Positions 29,236 to 40,000 of a stretch of DNA of 64,000 nt are shown one piece after another. The DNA is from Mycobacteriaceae bacterium (GTDB lineage Bacteria > Actinomycetota > Actinomycetes > Mycobacteriales > Mycobacteriaceae). The DNA is taken from NCBI GenBank assembly GCA_019245755.1, contig JAFARC010000045.1, positions 119,295 through 183,294 of the forward strand, given 5' to 3'. The position numbers and the translations under genes are program-made. How positions within the stretch are numbered: the stretch's first letter is position 1; every line of letters starts with the position of its first letter. The notes under the pieces were generated by a model. That model was not told where the DNA came from and ran no database searches. It was given only the letters and a program-made list of their open reading frames with translations.

Positions 29236-30708
29236 TCAGGCCGGGTACCGGCGCGGAGTGAACACGCGATCCCCGGAATCCCCGAGATACCACTGCGTCT
29301 GCGAGGAGCCGACGATCAGCAGGCAACGCATGTCCACGGTCGACGGGTCGAGGTCGGCCAGCCGCACCACCCGCACCTGTTCGTCCGGGCCCGACACGTC
29401 GCGCCCGATCACCACCGGCGTGCCCGGGTCGCGGTGCTCGAGCAGCAGGTCCCGCATCGCGCCCACCTGCCACGTGCGGGTTTTGGACGCCGGGTTGTAG
29501 ATCACCAGCACCATGTCCGCCATGGCCGCGACAGTCAACCTCGCCGCGATGACGTCCCACGGTTTGAGCCGGTCCGACAGCGAAATCACCGCGTAGTCGT
29601 GACCCAGCGGGGCGCCGACGCGGCTCGCCACCGCCTGCGCGGCCGTCATCCCGGGGATCACCCGCACCCGAACCGCCGGCCACTGCTTGGCTTCCTCGAG
29701 CACCGCGGTCGCCATCGCGAACACGCCGGGATCACCGGAGGACACCACCGCGACCGCGTGGCCCCGCTCGGCCAGCGTGCAGGCCAGCCTCGCCCTGGCC
29801 AGCTCGTCGGTGTTGTCGCTGGGGTGGCGCCGCTGCCCGTCGCGGCGCGGCACGCGGTCCAGGTACGGCCGGTAACCGATCAGATCGGTCGCCGAGGCCA
29901 GCTCGCGGCGGCTCTGCGGGGTCATCCAGTCCAGGTGCCCCGGGCCCAGGCCCACCACCGCGACGGTGCCGGGGTCGCTGACCCGGCGCCGGGCACCGGC
30001 GACCAACGCCAGCGAGAAATACGGTACCGTCGCGTCATCGACGTCGGCGGCCGCCAGCACCCGCTGCCCGGGCGTGCTGGCCCGTTCGACGTAGAATGCG
30101 TCGTCGAGCCGCCCCGACAACGAAAGCGCTTCGCGCACAGTGGGATACGACCGACCTAGCTTCAGTATCACGGCCGCGTCGGTGTCGGCCAGCCGGCGGG
30201 CCAGCTCACCCACCGGTAGGGTGCCGGGCAGCACGGTGAGCGCCTCGTCGCCGTGCACCAACGGCGTCGCGGTGGCCGCCGACGCGGCGCTGACCGAGGT
30301 CACACCCGGCACGATCACCGCGTCGAACCGCGCGGTCAGCCGGGCGTGCATGTGCATGTAGGAGCTGTAGAACAGCGGGTCGCCCTCGGCCAGCAGCGCG
30401 ACGTTGCGGCCCGCGTCCAGATGCGCGGCGATGCGGTCGGCCGCCTCCCGGTAGAACTGCTCCAGTGCGCCGTCGTAGCCGCCGGGATGATCCGTTGCCT
30501 CGGTCGTGACGGGGTAGACCAAGTGCAACTCGATCTGGCCTGGCCGCAGATACGGCTCGGCGATCCCGCGCGCGATGCTGCGGCCATGGCGGGCGCTGTG
30601 ATACGCCACGACGTCGGCCTCGCCGATCACCCGCGCGGCCTTGACGGTCACCAGCTCGGGATCGCCGGGACCCAACCCGACACCCCACAGCGTCCCCCGC
30701 CGGGTCAT
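29236..30708 (-). CDS. cobIJ: Fused precorrin-2 C20-methyltransferase / precorrin-3B C17-methyltransferase
   Basis: A 490-residue bifunctional enzyme. The CobI half methylates precorrin-2 at C20 ([48 protein letters not shown]). The CobJ half, from about residue 245, contracts the ring with methylation at C17 ([62 protein letters not shown]). Fusion is usual in mycobacteria. The ATG at 30708 overlaps the cobH stop. An apparent 87-residue extension upstream is just cobH read in another frame. Confidence 0.96.
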   Translation of the reverse strand: MTRRGTLWGVGLGPGDPELVTVKAARVIGEADVVAYHSARHGRSIARGIAEPYLRPGQIELHLVYPVTTEATDHPGGYDGALEQFYREAADRIAAHLDAGRNVALLAEGDPLFYSSYMHMHARLTARFDAVIVPGVTSVSAASAATATPLVHGDEALTVLPGTLPVGELARRLADTDAAVILKLGRSYPTVREALSLSGRLDDAFYVERASTPGQRVLAAADVDDATVPYFSLALVAGARRRVSDPGTVAVVGLGPGHLDWMTPQSRRELASATDLIGYRPYLDRVPRRDGQRRHPSDNTDELARARLACTLAERGHAVAVVSSGDPGVFAMATAVLEEAKQWPAVRVRVIPGMTAAQAVASRVGAPLGHDYAVISLSDRLKPWDVIAARLTVAAMADMVLVIYNPASKTRTWQVGAMRDLLLEHRDPGTPVVIGRDVSGPDEQVRVVRLADLDPSTVDMRCLLIVGSSQTQWYLGDSGDRVFTPRRYPA

Positions 30709-31325
30709 CGGCCGTCGCCGGCGATCGCGTTGACGGCCGCGGCGGCCAGGGCGCTGCCGCCGCGGCGGCCACGAACCACCAGGTAGGACATGCCGCGCGG
30801 GCGCTCGATCAGCTCCTGCTTGGACTGCGCGGAGCCGACGAAGCCGACCGGGCCGCCCAGCACCGCCGCCGGAACCGGGGCGCCGTCGTCGAGCAGTTCC
30901 AGCAGCCGGAACAACGCGGTCGGGGCGTTGCCGATCGCGAGGACCGCGCCGCCCAGCCGGTCGGCCCACAGCTCGACCGCCGCCGCGGAACGGGTGGTGC
31001 CGACACGTTCTGCCAGCTCGGCGGCCCGCGGGTCGGCGACGAGCGACACCACCTCATTGCCGGCGGTCAGCCCGGTGATGCCCGCGGCAACCATCGACGA
31101 GTCGCACAGCACCGGCGCGCCCGCCCCCAGGGCCCCGCGGCAAACCGCCACCACATCGTCGGTGTAGGCGATGTGTCCGGGTAGGTCGACCTGCCCGCAG
31201 GTATGGATCAGTCGCACCACCACCCGCGCCACATCCCCGGGAAACCGCGACAGGTCCGCCTCGGCGCGGATCGTCGCGAACGACTGCCGGTAGATCTCGG
31301 CGGCGTCGCGAAGGTAGTCGAGCAC
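30705..31325 (-). CDS. cobH: Precorrin-8X methylmutase
   Basis: CobH moves the C11 methyl group to C12, turning precorrin-8X into hydrogenobyrinic acid. The 206 residues include [24 protein letters not shown], the substrate-binding [11 protein letters not shown] with the key His, [26 protein letters not shown] and [19 protein letters not shown] at 31325 was chosen because it aligns with the family start and follows cobG by 10 nt; upstream in-frame codons belong to cobG. It overlaps cobIJ by 4 nt. Confidence 0.96.
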   Translation of the reverse strand: MLDYLRDAAEIYRQSFATIRAEADLSRFPGDVARVVVRLIHTCGQVDLPGHIAYTDDVVAVCRGALGAGAPVLCDSSMVAAGITGLTAGNEVVSLVADPRAAELAERVGTTRSAAAVELWADRLGGAVLAIGNAPTALFRLLELLDDGAPVPAAVLGGPVGFVGSAQSKQELIERPRGMSYLVVRGRRGGSALAAAAVNAIAGDGR

Positions 31326-31335
31326 GGGGCTCACC

Positions 31336-32448
31336 CTACGGCTGCCGGCGCAGCCGCCGGTATCCGTCACCGGTTGCGACCAACACCTCGCCGGTCGGCG
31401 GGCTACCGCAGGCCCGCTCGCAGCCGACGTAATGCCGGTGCGGACCGTGCGGGGTGAGCGACGCCGCGGCATCGGCGCGCACGTCGGCGAGCGCGTGACG
31501 ACAGCCCGGGCTGCCGGTGCAGGCGCTGACGTTCAGCCACGGCGAGTCGTCGTCGAAGATCAGGCCCAGCGGCGCCAGCACCCCGAGGGCGGTCTCGGCG
31601 ACGCCTTCCTCGAGGTCGAAGATCAGCACCGAGCGCCACGGCGTGATCGCCATCGGCGCGCCAGTCGCGGCGAGGAACCGAGCCGTGCGGACCGGCAGCA
31701 CACCCAACGGCACCGCCGCACCAAGCGTGATGCGTTGATTTATCTGTTTGATCCAACCGACCGGCGGCCGGGTCACCGACGGCCACGTCGTGCGCGGGGC
31801 CGCCGAGACGGCCAGCCCGTCGAGCAGCGGCTGCTCGTCGCTCAATTCGGCGACCCGCCACGCTTTTCCCCGAAGCCGGGCAAATCGTGCCGCCACCGTC
31901 ACCAGGGCCGGCACCACGTCGGCGGGCGACAGCCGCACGCCGGTGTCGCGCCCAGCCAGCAGCAACGCCGCGGCATCGCCGAGCACGTGGGCGCCCACAT
32001 CGGCGCCGAGTCCCGACACGTCGCCGCGCCCGTCGTCGATCGCGAACCAGAACCGGCCCGGCAGCCCGGCCAAGGCCGGCTCGGCGCGGATCGCCTCATC
32101 AAGGGCAACCACCCAACCCCGGACGTCGGCGTGCGCGCCAGCCCGGCCGGACAGCGGCGACGCGACGACGTTGCGGACCCGATCGTGCACGGCAGAGGGC
32201 AGCAGACCCGCCGCAGCCACCGCGCCGGCCACGGCCGCAGCATCGGTGATGCCGCGAATCTGCAGATTTCCCCGGGAAGTCAGCTCCAACGCCGGGCAGC
32301 CGAATCGGGATGCCGCCCGCGCCAGTGCGTCGAGCTGGCCGGCGGTGATCGCCCCCCCGGGCAGCCGCACCCGCGCCAGCGCGCCGTCGGAGGCCTGATG
32401 CAGCTGCAGCGCACCCGGGCAGGCGTCGTCGTCGCGGGTGCGGGTCAT
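31336..32448 (-). CDS. cobG: Precorrin-3B synthase
   Basis: CobG is an oxygen-using sirohaem/nitrite-reductase-like iron-sulfur enzyme that makes precorrin-3B, the step defining the aerobic pathway. The 370-residue protein has the two half-domains of that family ([12 protein letters not shown]) and the cluster ligands in [11 protein letters not shown] and [13 protein letters not shown] 32448 gives a normal length; the open frame continues far upstream but overlaps the divergent membrane-protein gene and is not credible. It is the first gene of the cobG-cobH-cobIJ operon. Confidence 0.93.
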   Translation of the reverse strand: MTRTRDDDACPGALQLHQASDGALARVRLPGGAITAGQLDALARAASRFGCPALELTSRGNLQIRGITDAAAVAGAVAAAGLLPSAVHDRVRNVVASPLSGRAGAHADVRGWVVALDEAIRAEPALAGLPGRFWFAIDDGRGDVSGLGADVGAHVLGDAAALLLAGRDTGVRLSPADVVPALVTVAARFARLRGKAWRVAELSDEQPLLDGLAVSAAPRTTWPSVTRPPVGWIKQINQRITLGAAVPLGVLPVRTARFLAATGAPMAITPWRSVLIFDLEEGVAETALGVLAPLGLIFDDDSPWLNVSACTGSPGCRHALADVRADAAASLTPHGPHRHYVGCERACGSPPTGEVLVATGDGYRRLRRQP

Positions 32449-32506
32449 CTGCCCACGGTATCGGTGCGCCCGCCCCCCGGCGACGTGCCACGATAAGGGT
32501 GTGTCG

Positions 32507-33436
32507 ATGCCGGGTGTCGACCAGCGGAGAGGGCGGGTGGTCGCCCTGGTCGCGCTGCTGTTGCTGGTCGGCGTCGCGCTGCGCGGATACCTGCCCGGCG
32601 ACGGGCAAGCACCCCGCCAGCAGCCGGCCGCCAGCCCGCTGTCCCTGTTCGCGGATGTCGCGCTGCTCGGCGCTTCGCTGGTGATCGTGGCGCTGGCGAT
32701 CGTCGCGTGGCTTCGCGACCCGCGGAAGTCCACCCCCGCCACGCACGACCTGCCGCGGTCGCCCGGCGGTAACCGGGAACGGCCCCGATGGCGCTTGCTG
32801 CTGATCTGTGTCGGCGCCTTTTTGGTCTGGCTGCTGATCCTCATGCTGCTGATGCGGCTGGCCGGGCCGCCGCACCGCATCGACCAAAACCCCGGGCCCA
32901 CGCGGGGAGCCCCGGCATCGCCGGGCAATGGGTCCCCGCCGCGGCCGGAGACCGGTCGGGACGTCTTTTGGTACCTCGCCGGAACCACCGCCGTCATGCT
33001 CGTGCTGCTGGTCGTGGCCGCGGTCGTCGCAATCCGGCGGCGCGGGCACCCGGCACCGCGCCCGGTCATCGGCGACCATGCCGTGCCGCACCCGGCGGCG
33101 GCCGGCCCCGAGTCGCTGGCCTTGGCGGCCGAACGCGGGCTGGCCGAGATCGAAGACCTCAGCCGGGAACCGCGTGAGGCCATCATCGCCTGCTACGCGG
33201 CGATGGAGCGCGCGCTTGCCGACGCTCCCGGCGCGATGCCGCAGGACTCCGACACACCGTCTGAGGTGCTGGCCCGGGCGGTCGAACACCACGCGATCCA
33301 TGCAGGCAGCGCCACCGAGCTGGTGAACCTGTTCACCGAGGCCAGGTTCAGCGTTCATGTGATGAACGAGGCGCACCGCGAGGCCGCCGTCGCGGCGCTG
33401 CAGCTGGTCCTTGCCGAAGTGCGGAGCCTGGCATGA
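32507..33436 (+). CDS. DUF4129 membrane protein of a MoxR operon
   Basis: A 309-residue protein with membrane segments near residues 12-28, 53-72, 93-112 and 154-172, and a cytoplasmic C-terminal DUF4129 domain (EPREAIIACYAAMERALADAPG... TPSEVLARAVEHH). ATG 32507 is favoured over GTG 32501 because AAGGG (32495-32499) sits 7 nt from it. The following four genes are MoxR-operon components in the same order, so this is probably an accessory membrane part of a MoxR-VWA-like chaperone system. The overlap with the next gene is ATGA. Confidence 0.82.
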   Translation: MPGVDQRRGRVVALVALLLLVGVALRGYLPGDGQAPRQQPAASPLSLFADVALLGASLVIVALAIVAWLRDPRKSTPATHDLPRSPGGNRERPRWRLLLICVGAFLVWLLILMLLMRLAGPPHRIDQNPGPTRGAPASPGNGSPPRPETGRDVFWYLAGTTAVMLVLLVVAAVVAIRRRGHPAPRPVIGDHAVPHPAAAGPESLALAAERGLAEIEDLSREPREAIIACYAAMERALADAPGAMPQDSDTPSEVLARAVEHHAIHAGSATELVNLFTEARFSVHVMNEAHREAAVAALQLVLAEVRSLA

Positions 33437-33933
33437 AACGAAGCGACGCGGCGAAATGGATCGCGGGCGGTTTCTGCCTCGTGGTGGCCGTGGAGGTGGT
33501 GGCGATCGTGATGGCGCATCACCGCTACGTGCTGATGGCTTCCGGCGCCGCCGCGGCCGTGGTGCTGCTCGCGGGGCGCAGGCTGCTGGGCGGTGACAGC
33601 GAACCCACCCCGACCGAGCGGGTCAACGAACAACAGGCGGAATCGATGCGCCGTTGGATATCCCGCACCGAGACCATGATCCGGTGGGCCAATTCCACCC
33701 GGGCGGACTGGGACCGGCACCTTCGGCCCAGGCTGGCACGGGAATTCTTCATGGCCACCGGCCAGCGGCAGGGCAAGGATCCGGCGGCGCTGCAGGCCAC
33801 CGGCCGGATTGTGTTCGGCGACGAGTTGTGGCAGTGGGTCGATCCCTCGAACGTCGCGTACGGCGCTGCCGGTGAGCCAGGTCCAGGCCGGGGCGCACTG
33901 GAGGAAATCCTGGAGCGATTGGAGCGGGTATGA
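33433..33933 (+). CDS. Small membrane protein of the MoxR operon
   Basis: A 166-residue protein with two membrane helices at the N-terminus (IAGGFCLVVAVEVVAIVMA and LMASGAAAAVVLLAGRRLL) and a soluble domain with WISRTETMIRWANSTRADWDRHLRPRLAREFFMATG. No known domain function. It is coupled by ATGA overlaps on both sides, to the DUF4129 gene and to moxR, matching the order of the M. tuberculosis moxR3 operon as I remember it. Confidence 0.78.
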   Translation: MKRSDAAKWIAGGFCLVVAVEVVAIVMAHHRYVLMASGAAAAVVLLAGRRLLGGDSEPTPTERVNEQQAESMRRWISRTETMIRWANSTRADWDRHLRPRLAREFFMATGQRQGKDPAALQATGRIVFGDELWQWVDPSNVAYGAAGEPGPGRGALEEILERLERV

Positions 33934-34898
33934 CGATGCCCACCACGGCCACCACCGCCCACTCGGAGGCCGTGCTCGACGAGATCGAGCGGGTGGTGGT
34001 GGGAAAGCGGTCGGCGCTGACCCTGATTCTCACCACGGTGCTGGCCCGCGGGCACGTGCTGATCGAGGACCTCCCCGGGATGGGCAAGACGCTGATCGCG
34101 CGCTCCTTTGCTGCCGCGTTGGGACTGAACTTCACCCGAGTGCAATTCACCCCCGACCTGTTGCCCGCCGATCTGCTCGGCTCCACGATCTACGACATGC
34201 AGTCCGGCCGCTTCGACTTCCGCCGCGGACCGATCTTCACCAACCTGCTGCTGGGCGACGAGATCAACCGGACACCGCCCAAGACCCAGGCCGCGCTGCT
34301 GGAGGCGATGGCCGAAGGACAGGTCAGCATCGATGGCGAAACCCACCGGCTGCCCGAGCCGTTCATCGTCCTGGCGACTGACAACCCGATCGAGTACGAG
34401 GGCACCTATCCGCTGCCCGAGGCGCAACTGGACCGGTTCGCGGTCAAAGTCGAACTCAAATACCTGTCCGAACGAGACGAGACCTCGATGCTGCGCCGGC
34501 GCCTGGACCGGGGTTCGGCGGAACCGACGGTGCACCAGGTCGTCGACGCGCACGACCTGATCGCGATGCGTGAATCGGTCGAGCAGGTCACGGTCCACGA
34601 AGACGTCCTGCACTACGTGGTGTCGCTGGCCAACGCCACCAGAACTCACCCGCAAGTCGCGGTGGGGGCCAGCCCGCGAGCCGAACTCGACCTGGTCCAA
34701 CTGGCCCGTGCCCGTGCGCTGCTGGGCGGGCGGGACTACGTCATCCCCGAGGATGTCAAGGCGCTCGCCGTTGCCGCCATCGCGCACCGGATCAGCCTGC
34801 GGCCCGAGATGTGGGTGCGCAGTATCCACGGCTCCGACGTCGTCGCGCAGCTGCTGCAGCGTCTGCCCGTTCCCCGGGCGCGCGGGCGAACCCCGTGA
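33930..34898 (+). CDS. moxR3: MoxR-family AAA+ ATPase (MoxR3-like)
   Basis: A 322-residue ATPase of the MoxR group, which acts as a chaperone or activator of partner proteins with VWA-type domains. Motifs in order are GKRSALTLILTTVLARGHVLIEDLPGMGKTLIARS (Walker A GMGKT), LLLGDEINRTPPKTQAALLEAM (Walker B with Glu), ATDNPIEYEGTYPLPEAQLDRF (sensor 1 and Arg finger) and the lid region GASPRAELDLVQLARARALL. The next gene, a DUF58 protein, is the likely partner. The symbol reflects gene order rather than a sequence search. Confidence 0.88.
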   Translation: MTMPTTATTAHSEAVLDEIERVVVGKRSALTLILTTVLARGHVLIEDLPGMGKTLIARSFAAALGLNFTRVQFTPDLLPADLLGSTIYDMQSGRFDFRRGPIFTNLLLGDEINRTPPKTQAALLEAMAEGQVSIDGETHRLPEPFIVLATDNPIEYEGTYPLPEAQLDRFAVKVELKYLSERDETSMLRRRLDRGSAEPTVHQVVDAHDLIAMRESVEQVTVHEDVLHYVVSLANATRTHPQVAVGASPRAELDLVQLARARALLGGRDYVIPEDVKALAVAAIAHRISLRPEMWVRSIHGSDVVAQLLQRLPVPRARGRTP

Positions 34899-34910
34899 TC
34901 GGCCCCGCCC

Positions 34911-36170
34911 ATGGATGACACCCGCGTTACCGACGTCGTACTGCGTTGGCGTGCATCGCCGCTGACGCGGGCGCTGGCCAGCTGCGCCGGCGTGGCGTTC
35001 GCCGCCGCCCTGGTCACCGCGCGGTGGGAGCTCATCGCGTTCGTGGCGCCGCTGCTCGGGGTGCTGTCCACCATCTACTGGCAGCGACCCATTGCCAGCG
35101 TCCGCGTGCACGCCCAGCCGGGGCTGCTGCGCTGCTTCGAAACCGAACGGACCGAAACCAGCGTGTGGGTGTCGGCCGACATCGCCGACGTGGCGGTCGC
35201 ACTGGATGTGTCAGCCATCGCCGGCATGGAACTCGAGGTCCTCGACGGCAGCTCGGGCCGGCCGGAAAAGGTTGCGGGATCGGCGCAACGGTGGGGACGC
35301 TATCCGTTGCGCGGTCGGGTGGACGCGACGGCCCGCGGCGGGTTGCTGGCCGCGCAGGCAACCGTCGACGTCGCCGACATCTACGTCTTTCCGCTCGCCC
35401 CCCCGCAATCGACCGGGATACCGCGGACCGAGTTACCCGACCGGCTCGGCACCCACCTGACCCGCCATATCGGCCCCGGTGTCGAGTACGCTGACATCCG
35501 CGCCTACCTGCCCGGCGACCAACTGCGAACCATCAACTGGCCGGTCAGCGCCCGACGCGGCAGCCTGCACGTCACCGAGCGGCTGACCGACCGCGCCGCC
35601 GACGTGGTGGTACTGATCGACATGAGCGCTCAAGCCGCCGGGCCGGCCACGGCGGCCACCGAACGCGCCGCGTCCGGGGCCGCTCAGGTCGTGCAAACCG
35701 CCCTGAAAAACGGTGACCGGGCGGGCATCGTCGGACTCGGAGGACGCCGGCCGCGGTGGCTGGGACCCGACATCGGGCGGCGCCAGTTCTACCGCATCCT
35801 GGACACCGTGCTCGGCGCCGGCACCGAATTCGAAACCACCACCGGGACATTGGCGCCCCGAGCAGCCGTCCCCGCGGGTGCGATCGTCGTCGCGTTCTCG
35901 ACGCTGCTCGATACCGAGTTCGCGCTGGCGTTGATCGACCTGTGCAAACGCGGCCACACCGTCGTTGCCGTCGACGTCCTGGAGGGCGCGCCGTTCCCCG
36001 ATCAACAGGACGCGATCGTCGAGCGGATGTGGGCACTGCAGAGGTCCGCGATGTATCGCGACATGGGCGTGATCGGCGTCGACGTCATCGCGTGGCCGGA
36101 GCAGGTGACGCTGGACCAATCGATGCGGATGGTGCCCGAGCACGGTCGCGCGGCGGCCAGGCGGCGATGA
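34911..36170 (+). CDS. DUF58 protein, likely MoxR partner
   Basis: A 419-residue protein with two membrane helices near the N-terminus (ASCAGVAFAAALVTARWELIAFVAPLLGVLSTIYW), a beta-rich middle and a C-terminal DUF58 domain with a VWA-like core. The signature GVEYADIRAYLPGDQLRTINWPVSARRGSLHVTER is followed by VVVLIDMSAQAAG, where the DxSxx resembles a metal-ion-adhesion site. Such proteins are thought to be handled by MoxR ATPases, with roles in envelope biogenesis or stress. It starts 12 nt after moxR. Confidence 0.87.
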   Translation: MDDTRVTDVVLRWRASPLTRALASCAGVAFAAALVTARWELIAFVAPLLGVLSTIYWQRPIASVRVHAQPGLLRCFETERTETSVWVSADIADVAVALDVSAIAGMELEVLDGSSGRPEKVAGSAQRWGRYPLRGRVDATARGGLLAAQATVDVADIYVFPLAPPQSTGIPRTELPDRLGTHLTRHIGPGVEYADIRAYLPGDQLRTINWPVSARRGSLHVTERLTDRAADVVVLIDMSAQAAGPATAATERAASGAAQVVQTALKNGDRAGIVGLGGRRPRWLGPDIGRRQFYRILDTVLGAGTEFETTTGTLAPRAAVPAGAIVVAFSTLLDTEFALALIDLCKRGHTVVAVDVLEGAPFPDQQDAIVERMWALQRSAMYRDMGVIGVDVIAWPEQVTLDQSMRMVPEHGRAAARRR

Positions 36171-36171
36171 C

Positions 36172-36651
36172 ATGGCCGCCAACGCGCAGGGCCCGATGTC
36201 GCCGGCCGAGCGGCTCCAGCCGGCCCCCCGCGCCTTTTCGACCGGGTTCGGGATCCTGATGGTAGCGGCCGCCGCCGTCCACGCCGACCGACCCGGGCTC
36301 GTCGTGGCGGCACTCGCGGTGACCGCGGTGCTCGTCGGGCTGCGATTCCGCGCGGCCGTGACGGCCGCCGTGCTGCTCGCCGTGTCGGCGATCGTGCTGT
36401 GTGAGCCGCCGCCCTTGTTCGCGGCCGTGTCCGGGCTCTCGGCCGCCGCCTACCTGGTGCTGCGGCACGCCGTGGAAGCCGGTGTCGTGACCACCACCTG
36501 GCCCACGGTGGTCGGCGTGATCGGCTTCACCGTGCTGGGGGCGATCGCCACGTCAGCGCCAGCACATCTACCCTGGCTGCCGGTGCTGGCCCCGCCCGCG
36601 GCCGTGGCGATATTCGCGCTGGCCACCCGCCCCTTCCTTGATCACAGGTAG
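36172..36651 (+). CDS. Hydrophobic protein ending the MoxR operon
   Basis: A 159-residue membrane protein with about four helices (FSTGFGILMVAAAAVHA, AALAVTAVLVGLRFRAAVTAAVLLAVSAIVL, VVGVIGFTVLGAIATS, PVLAPPAAVAIFALA). No conserved catalytic pattern. It begins 1 nt after the DUF58 stop and matches the small membrane protein at the end of moxR3-type operons. Function unknown; it is likely part of the same complex. Confidence 0.78.
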   Translation: MAANAQGPMSPAERLQPAPRAFSTGFGILMVAAAAVHADRPGLVVAALAVTAVLVGLRFRAAVTAAVLLAVSAIVLCEPPPLFAAVSGLSAAAYLVLRHAVEAGVVTTTWPTVVGVIGFTVLGAIATSAPAHLPWLPVLAPPAAVAIFALATRPFLDHR

Positions 36652-36697
36652 TCGACTACTCGCGACTCGGGGGGCAGACGACCATACGTTTTCCCGC

Positions 36698-36952
36698 ATG
36701 ACCATCCAAGCCGCACCGGACGAGGGCGCCCAAGCCCCCGAGTTGGCCGTCCAGCCCGATGTCATCGACCAGAAGGCAGGGCCGGCGCCCACCCTGATCA
36801 CCGAACAGGAGGTCCTGCTCGGCACCGCAGCCGCCCTGCATGTGCTCTCCGCCGTATCGGCGCCGCCACGCCCGGCGCCCAAGCGGTACCCGCAGCGCTC
36901 GGCCAGTTATTACGACAGCAGCCTCACCTCACGGGCGGGATACCGACTATGA
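36698..36952 (+). CDS. Small uncharacterised protein
   Basis: An 84-residue protein I do not recognise. The N-terminal half is acidic and Pro/Ala-rich (QAAPDEGAQAPELAVQPD). A central stretch, LITEQEVLLGTAAALHVLSAVS, may form a helix, and the basic aromatic C-terminus is KRYPQRSASYYDSSLTSRAGYRL. ATG 36698 gives this length; an upstream in-frame ATG at 36638 overlaps the previous gene. The stop is shared with a 34-codon ORF (ATGA), so the two small products are probably made together. Confidence 0.6.
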   Translation: MTIQAAPDEGAQAPELAVQPDVIDQKAGPAPTLITEQEVLLGTAAALHVLSAVSAPPRPAPKRYPQRSASYYDSSLTSRAGYRL

Positions 36953-37053
36953 CCACGTTGATCGCGTTGGGATCGATCGTCGTACTGCTCGGCGCCGTCA
37001 CGGGCAGGCCGTACCCGCAGTCGTGGTACGCGCGCTGGTCCCGGCACAGCTGA
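36949..37053 (+). CDS. 34-residue predicted membrane peptide
   Basis: A very short ORF that overlaps the preceding gene by ATGA and ends 27 nt before cobN. The peptide begins with a hydrophobic stretch (TTLIALGSIVVLLGAVTG) long enough to reach across or into the membrane and ends RPYPQSWYARWSRHS. The basic-aromatic end echoes KRYPQRSASYYDS of the upstream product. The overlap, codon use and domain-like layout support coding; no function can be given. Confidence 0.5.
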   Translation: MTTLIALGSIVVLLGAVTGRPYPQSWYARWSRHS

Positions 37054-37080
37054 GGGAGGTCACTGCGGTAGGAATGGTGG

Positions 37081-40000
37081 GTGCAACAGCCCACCGTCTT
37101 GCTGCTGTCGACGTCTGACACCGACCTGATCACGGCCAGGTCCAGCTGCGCCGACTACCGCTGGGCGAACCCGTCGCGGCTGCTGCTCGACGACCTGGCC
37201 GCCCTGCTGGACGGCGCCGACGTCGTCGTCGTGCGCATCCTCGGTGGCTACCGGGCGTGGCAGGACGGCATCGACGCGGTCACCGCCAGCGGAGTGCCCG
37301 CGGTCGTCGTCAGCGGGGAGCAGGCCGCCGACGCCGAATTGATGAACCGGTCCACCGTCGCGGCCGGAATCGCTTTGCAGGCCCACCTGTACCTGGCGCA
37401 CGGCGGCGTAGCGAACCTGCGTCACCTGCACGCCTTTCTGTGCGACACCGTGTTGATGACCGGCTTGGGATTCGCGCCGCCGGCCGCCACACCGACCTGG
37501 GGGGTGCTGGATCGTCGGTCCGCGGACCTCGGCGGTCCCACCATCGCGGTGCTGTACTACCGCGCTCAGCAACTCGCCGGAAACACCGCCTACGTCGAGG
37601 CGTTGTGCGCGGCGATCGAGGAGGCCGGCGGCCGCGCCCTCGGAGTGTATTGCGCTTCGCTGCGCACCGCCGAGCCGGAGTTGATCGGCACGCTGGCCGG
37701 CGCCGACGCGATGGTGGTGACCGTGCTGGCCGCCGGCGGTGCCGTGCCCGCTTCGGCGGGGGCCGGCGGCGACGACGACGGCTGGGACGTCGCGCACCTC
37801 GCCGCGCTGGACATCCCGATCCTGCAAGGGCTGTGCCTGACCGGTTCGCGGACCGACTGGACGGCCAACGAGAACGGGCTGAGCCCGCTGGACGTCGCCA
37901 CCCAGGTCGCCGTCCCCGAGTTCGACGGGCGGATCATCACAGTCCCGTTCTCGTTCAAGGAGATCGACGACGAGGGGCTGATCTCCTACGTGCCCGATCC
38001 GGAGCGGTGCGCCCGGGTCGCCGGCATCGCCGTGCGGCACGCCCGGCTGCGCGGGATCGCGGCCGCCGACAAGCGCGTGGCGATCGTGTTCTCGGCCTAT
38101 CCCACCAAGCACGCCAGGATCGGCAACGCCGTCGGGCTGGACACTCCGGCCAGTGCCGTCGCCCTGCTGCGGGCGATGCGCGACCGCGGCTACCGGACCG
38201 GCGACATCGGCGGTCTGGACGAGCTGGATGGTGACGCGCTGATCCACGCGCTGATCGAGCGGGGCGGGCAGGACCGCGACTGGCTCACCGACGGTCAGCT
38301 GGCAGCCAACCCGATCCGGGTGTCGGCCGCCAGCTACCGCGCCTGGTTCGACACCCTGCCCGCCGGGCTCACCGAACGGGTCATCGAGCACTGGGGTCCG
38401 CCGCCGGGCGAGCTGTTCGTCGACCGCGGCGACATCGTGATCGCGGCGCTGCAGTCGGACAACATTGTGCTGATGGTGCAGCCGCCGCGCGGCTTCGGCG
38501 ACAACCCCGTCGCGATCTACCACGATCCAGACCTGGCGCCCAGCCACCATTACCTGGCCGCATATCACTGGCTGGACACCGGTTTTCACGCCGACGCGAT
38601 CGTGCACCTGGGCAAGCACGGCAACCTCGAGTGGCTGCCCGGCAAGACGCTGGGCATGTCGGCCGCGTGCGGCGCCGACGCGGCGCTGGGCGACCTACCG
38701 CTGATCTACCCGTTTCTCGTCAACGATCCCGGCGAGGGCACACAGGCCAAGCGACGCGCGCACGCGGTGCTCGTCGACCACCTGATCCCGCCGATGGCGC
38801 GCGCCGAGACCTACGGCGACATCGCACGATTGGAGCAGCTGCTGGACGAGCACGCGACGATCGCCGCGCTCGACCCCGCGAAACTGCCCGCGATCCGCCA
38901 GCAGATCTGGACGCTGATCCAGGCCGCCAAGATGGACCACGACCTCGGACTAGCCGACCGGCCGGGCGACGAGCAGTTCGACGACATGCTGCTGCACCTC
39001 GATGGCTGGCTGTGCGAGATCAAGGACGTGCAGATCCGCGACGGGCTGCATGTGCTCGGGCAGGCGCCGGCCGGCGAGCAGCAGCTCGACCTGGTGCTGG
39101 CGATCCTGCGCGCGCGCCAGCTGTGGGGCGGCCAGCGGTCGTTGCCCGGGCTGCGGCAGGCGCTGGGCCTGTCCGAGGACGGCAGCGACGACCGTGCGGC
39201 CGTCGACGCCGCCGAGTCGGCGGCGCGCGAGCTGGTTTCGGCCCTGCAGGGCCGTGGGTGGGATCCGCGGTGCGTCGAGGAGCTGACCGACAACACCGAC
39301 GCGCGGGCGGTCCTGCGGTTCGCCGCGACCGAACTGGTGCCGCGGCTGGCCGCGACGTCGGAGGAGATCGACCAGTTGCTGCGCGCACTGGACGGTCGGT
39401 TCATCGCGTCCGGCCCGTCGGGATCGCCGCTGCGGGGCCTGGTCAACGTGCTGCCGACCGGACGCAACTTCTATTCGGTGGATCCCAAAGCGGTGCCGTC
39501 GCGGCTGGCGTGGGAAACCGGTGTGGCGATGGCCGATTCGCTGCTGGACCGCTACCGCGAGGACTACGGCCGGTGGCCGCGATCGGTCGGATTGTCGGTG
39601 TGGGGGACATCGGCGATGCGCACCGCGGGTGACGACATCGCCGAAGTCCTCGCGCTGCTTGGTGTCCGGCCCCGCTGGGACGACGCGTCACGCCGGGTCG
39701 CCGGCCTGGAACCGGTCACCATCGAGGAGTTGGGCCGGCCGCGCATCGACGTGACGGTGCGGATATCAGGGTTCTTCCGCGACGCGTTCCCGCACGTCGT
39801 CACGATGCTCGACGACGCGGTCCGGCTGGTCGGGGGACTGGACGAACCCCCGGAGCACAACTACATCCGCGCACACGCGCAGGCCGACCTCGGCGACCAT
39901 GGTGACGAACGACGGGCCTTGACAAGAATATTCGGGTCGGCGCCGGGGACCTACGGGGCGGGGCTGCTGCAGCTGATCGACAGCCGCAACTGGCGCGGCG

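Noticed and set aside
37054..37080. Cobalamin riboswitch in front of cobN
   Set aside because: The space to the preceding small ORF is only 27 nt and has no B12-box-like sequence. I also saw no such element before the other cob operons.
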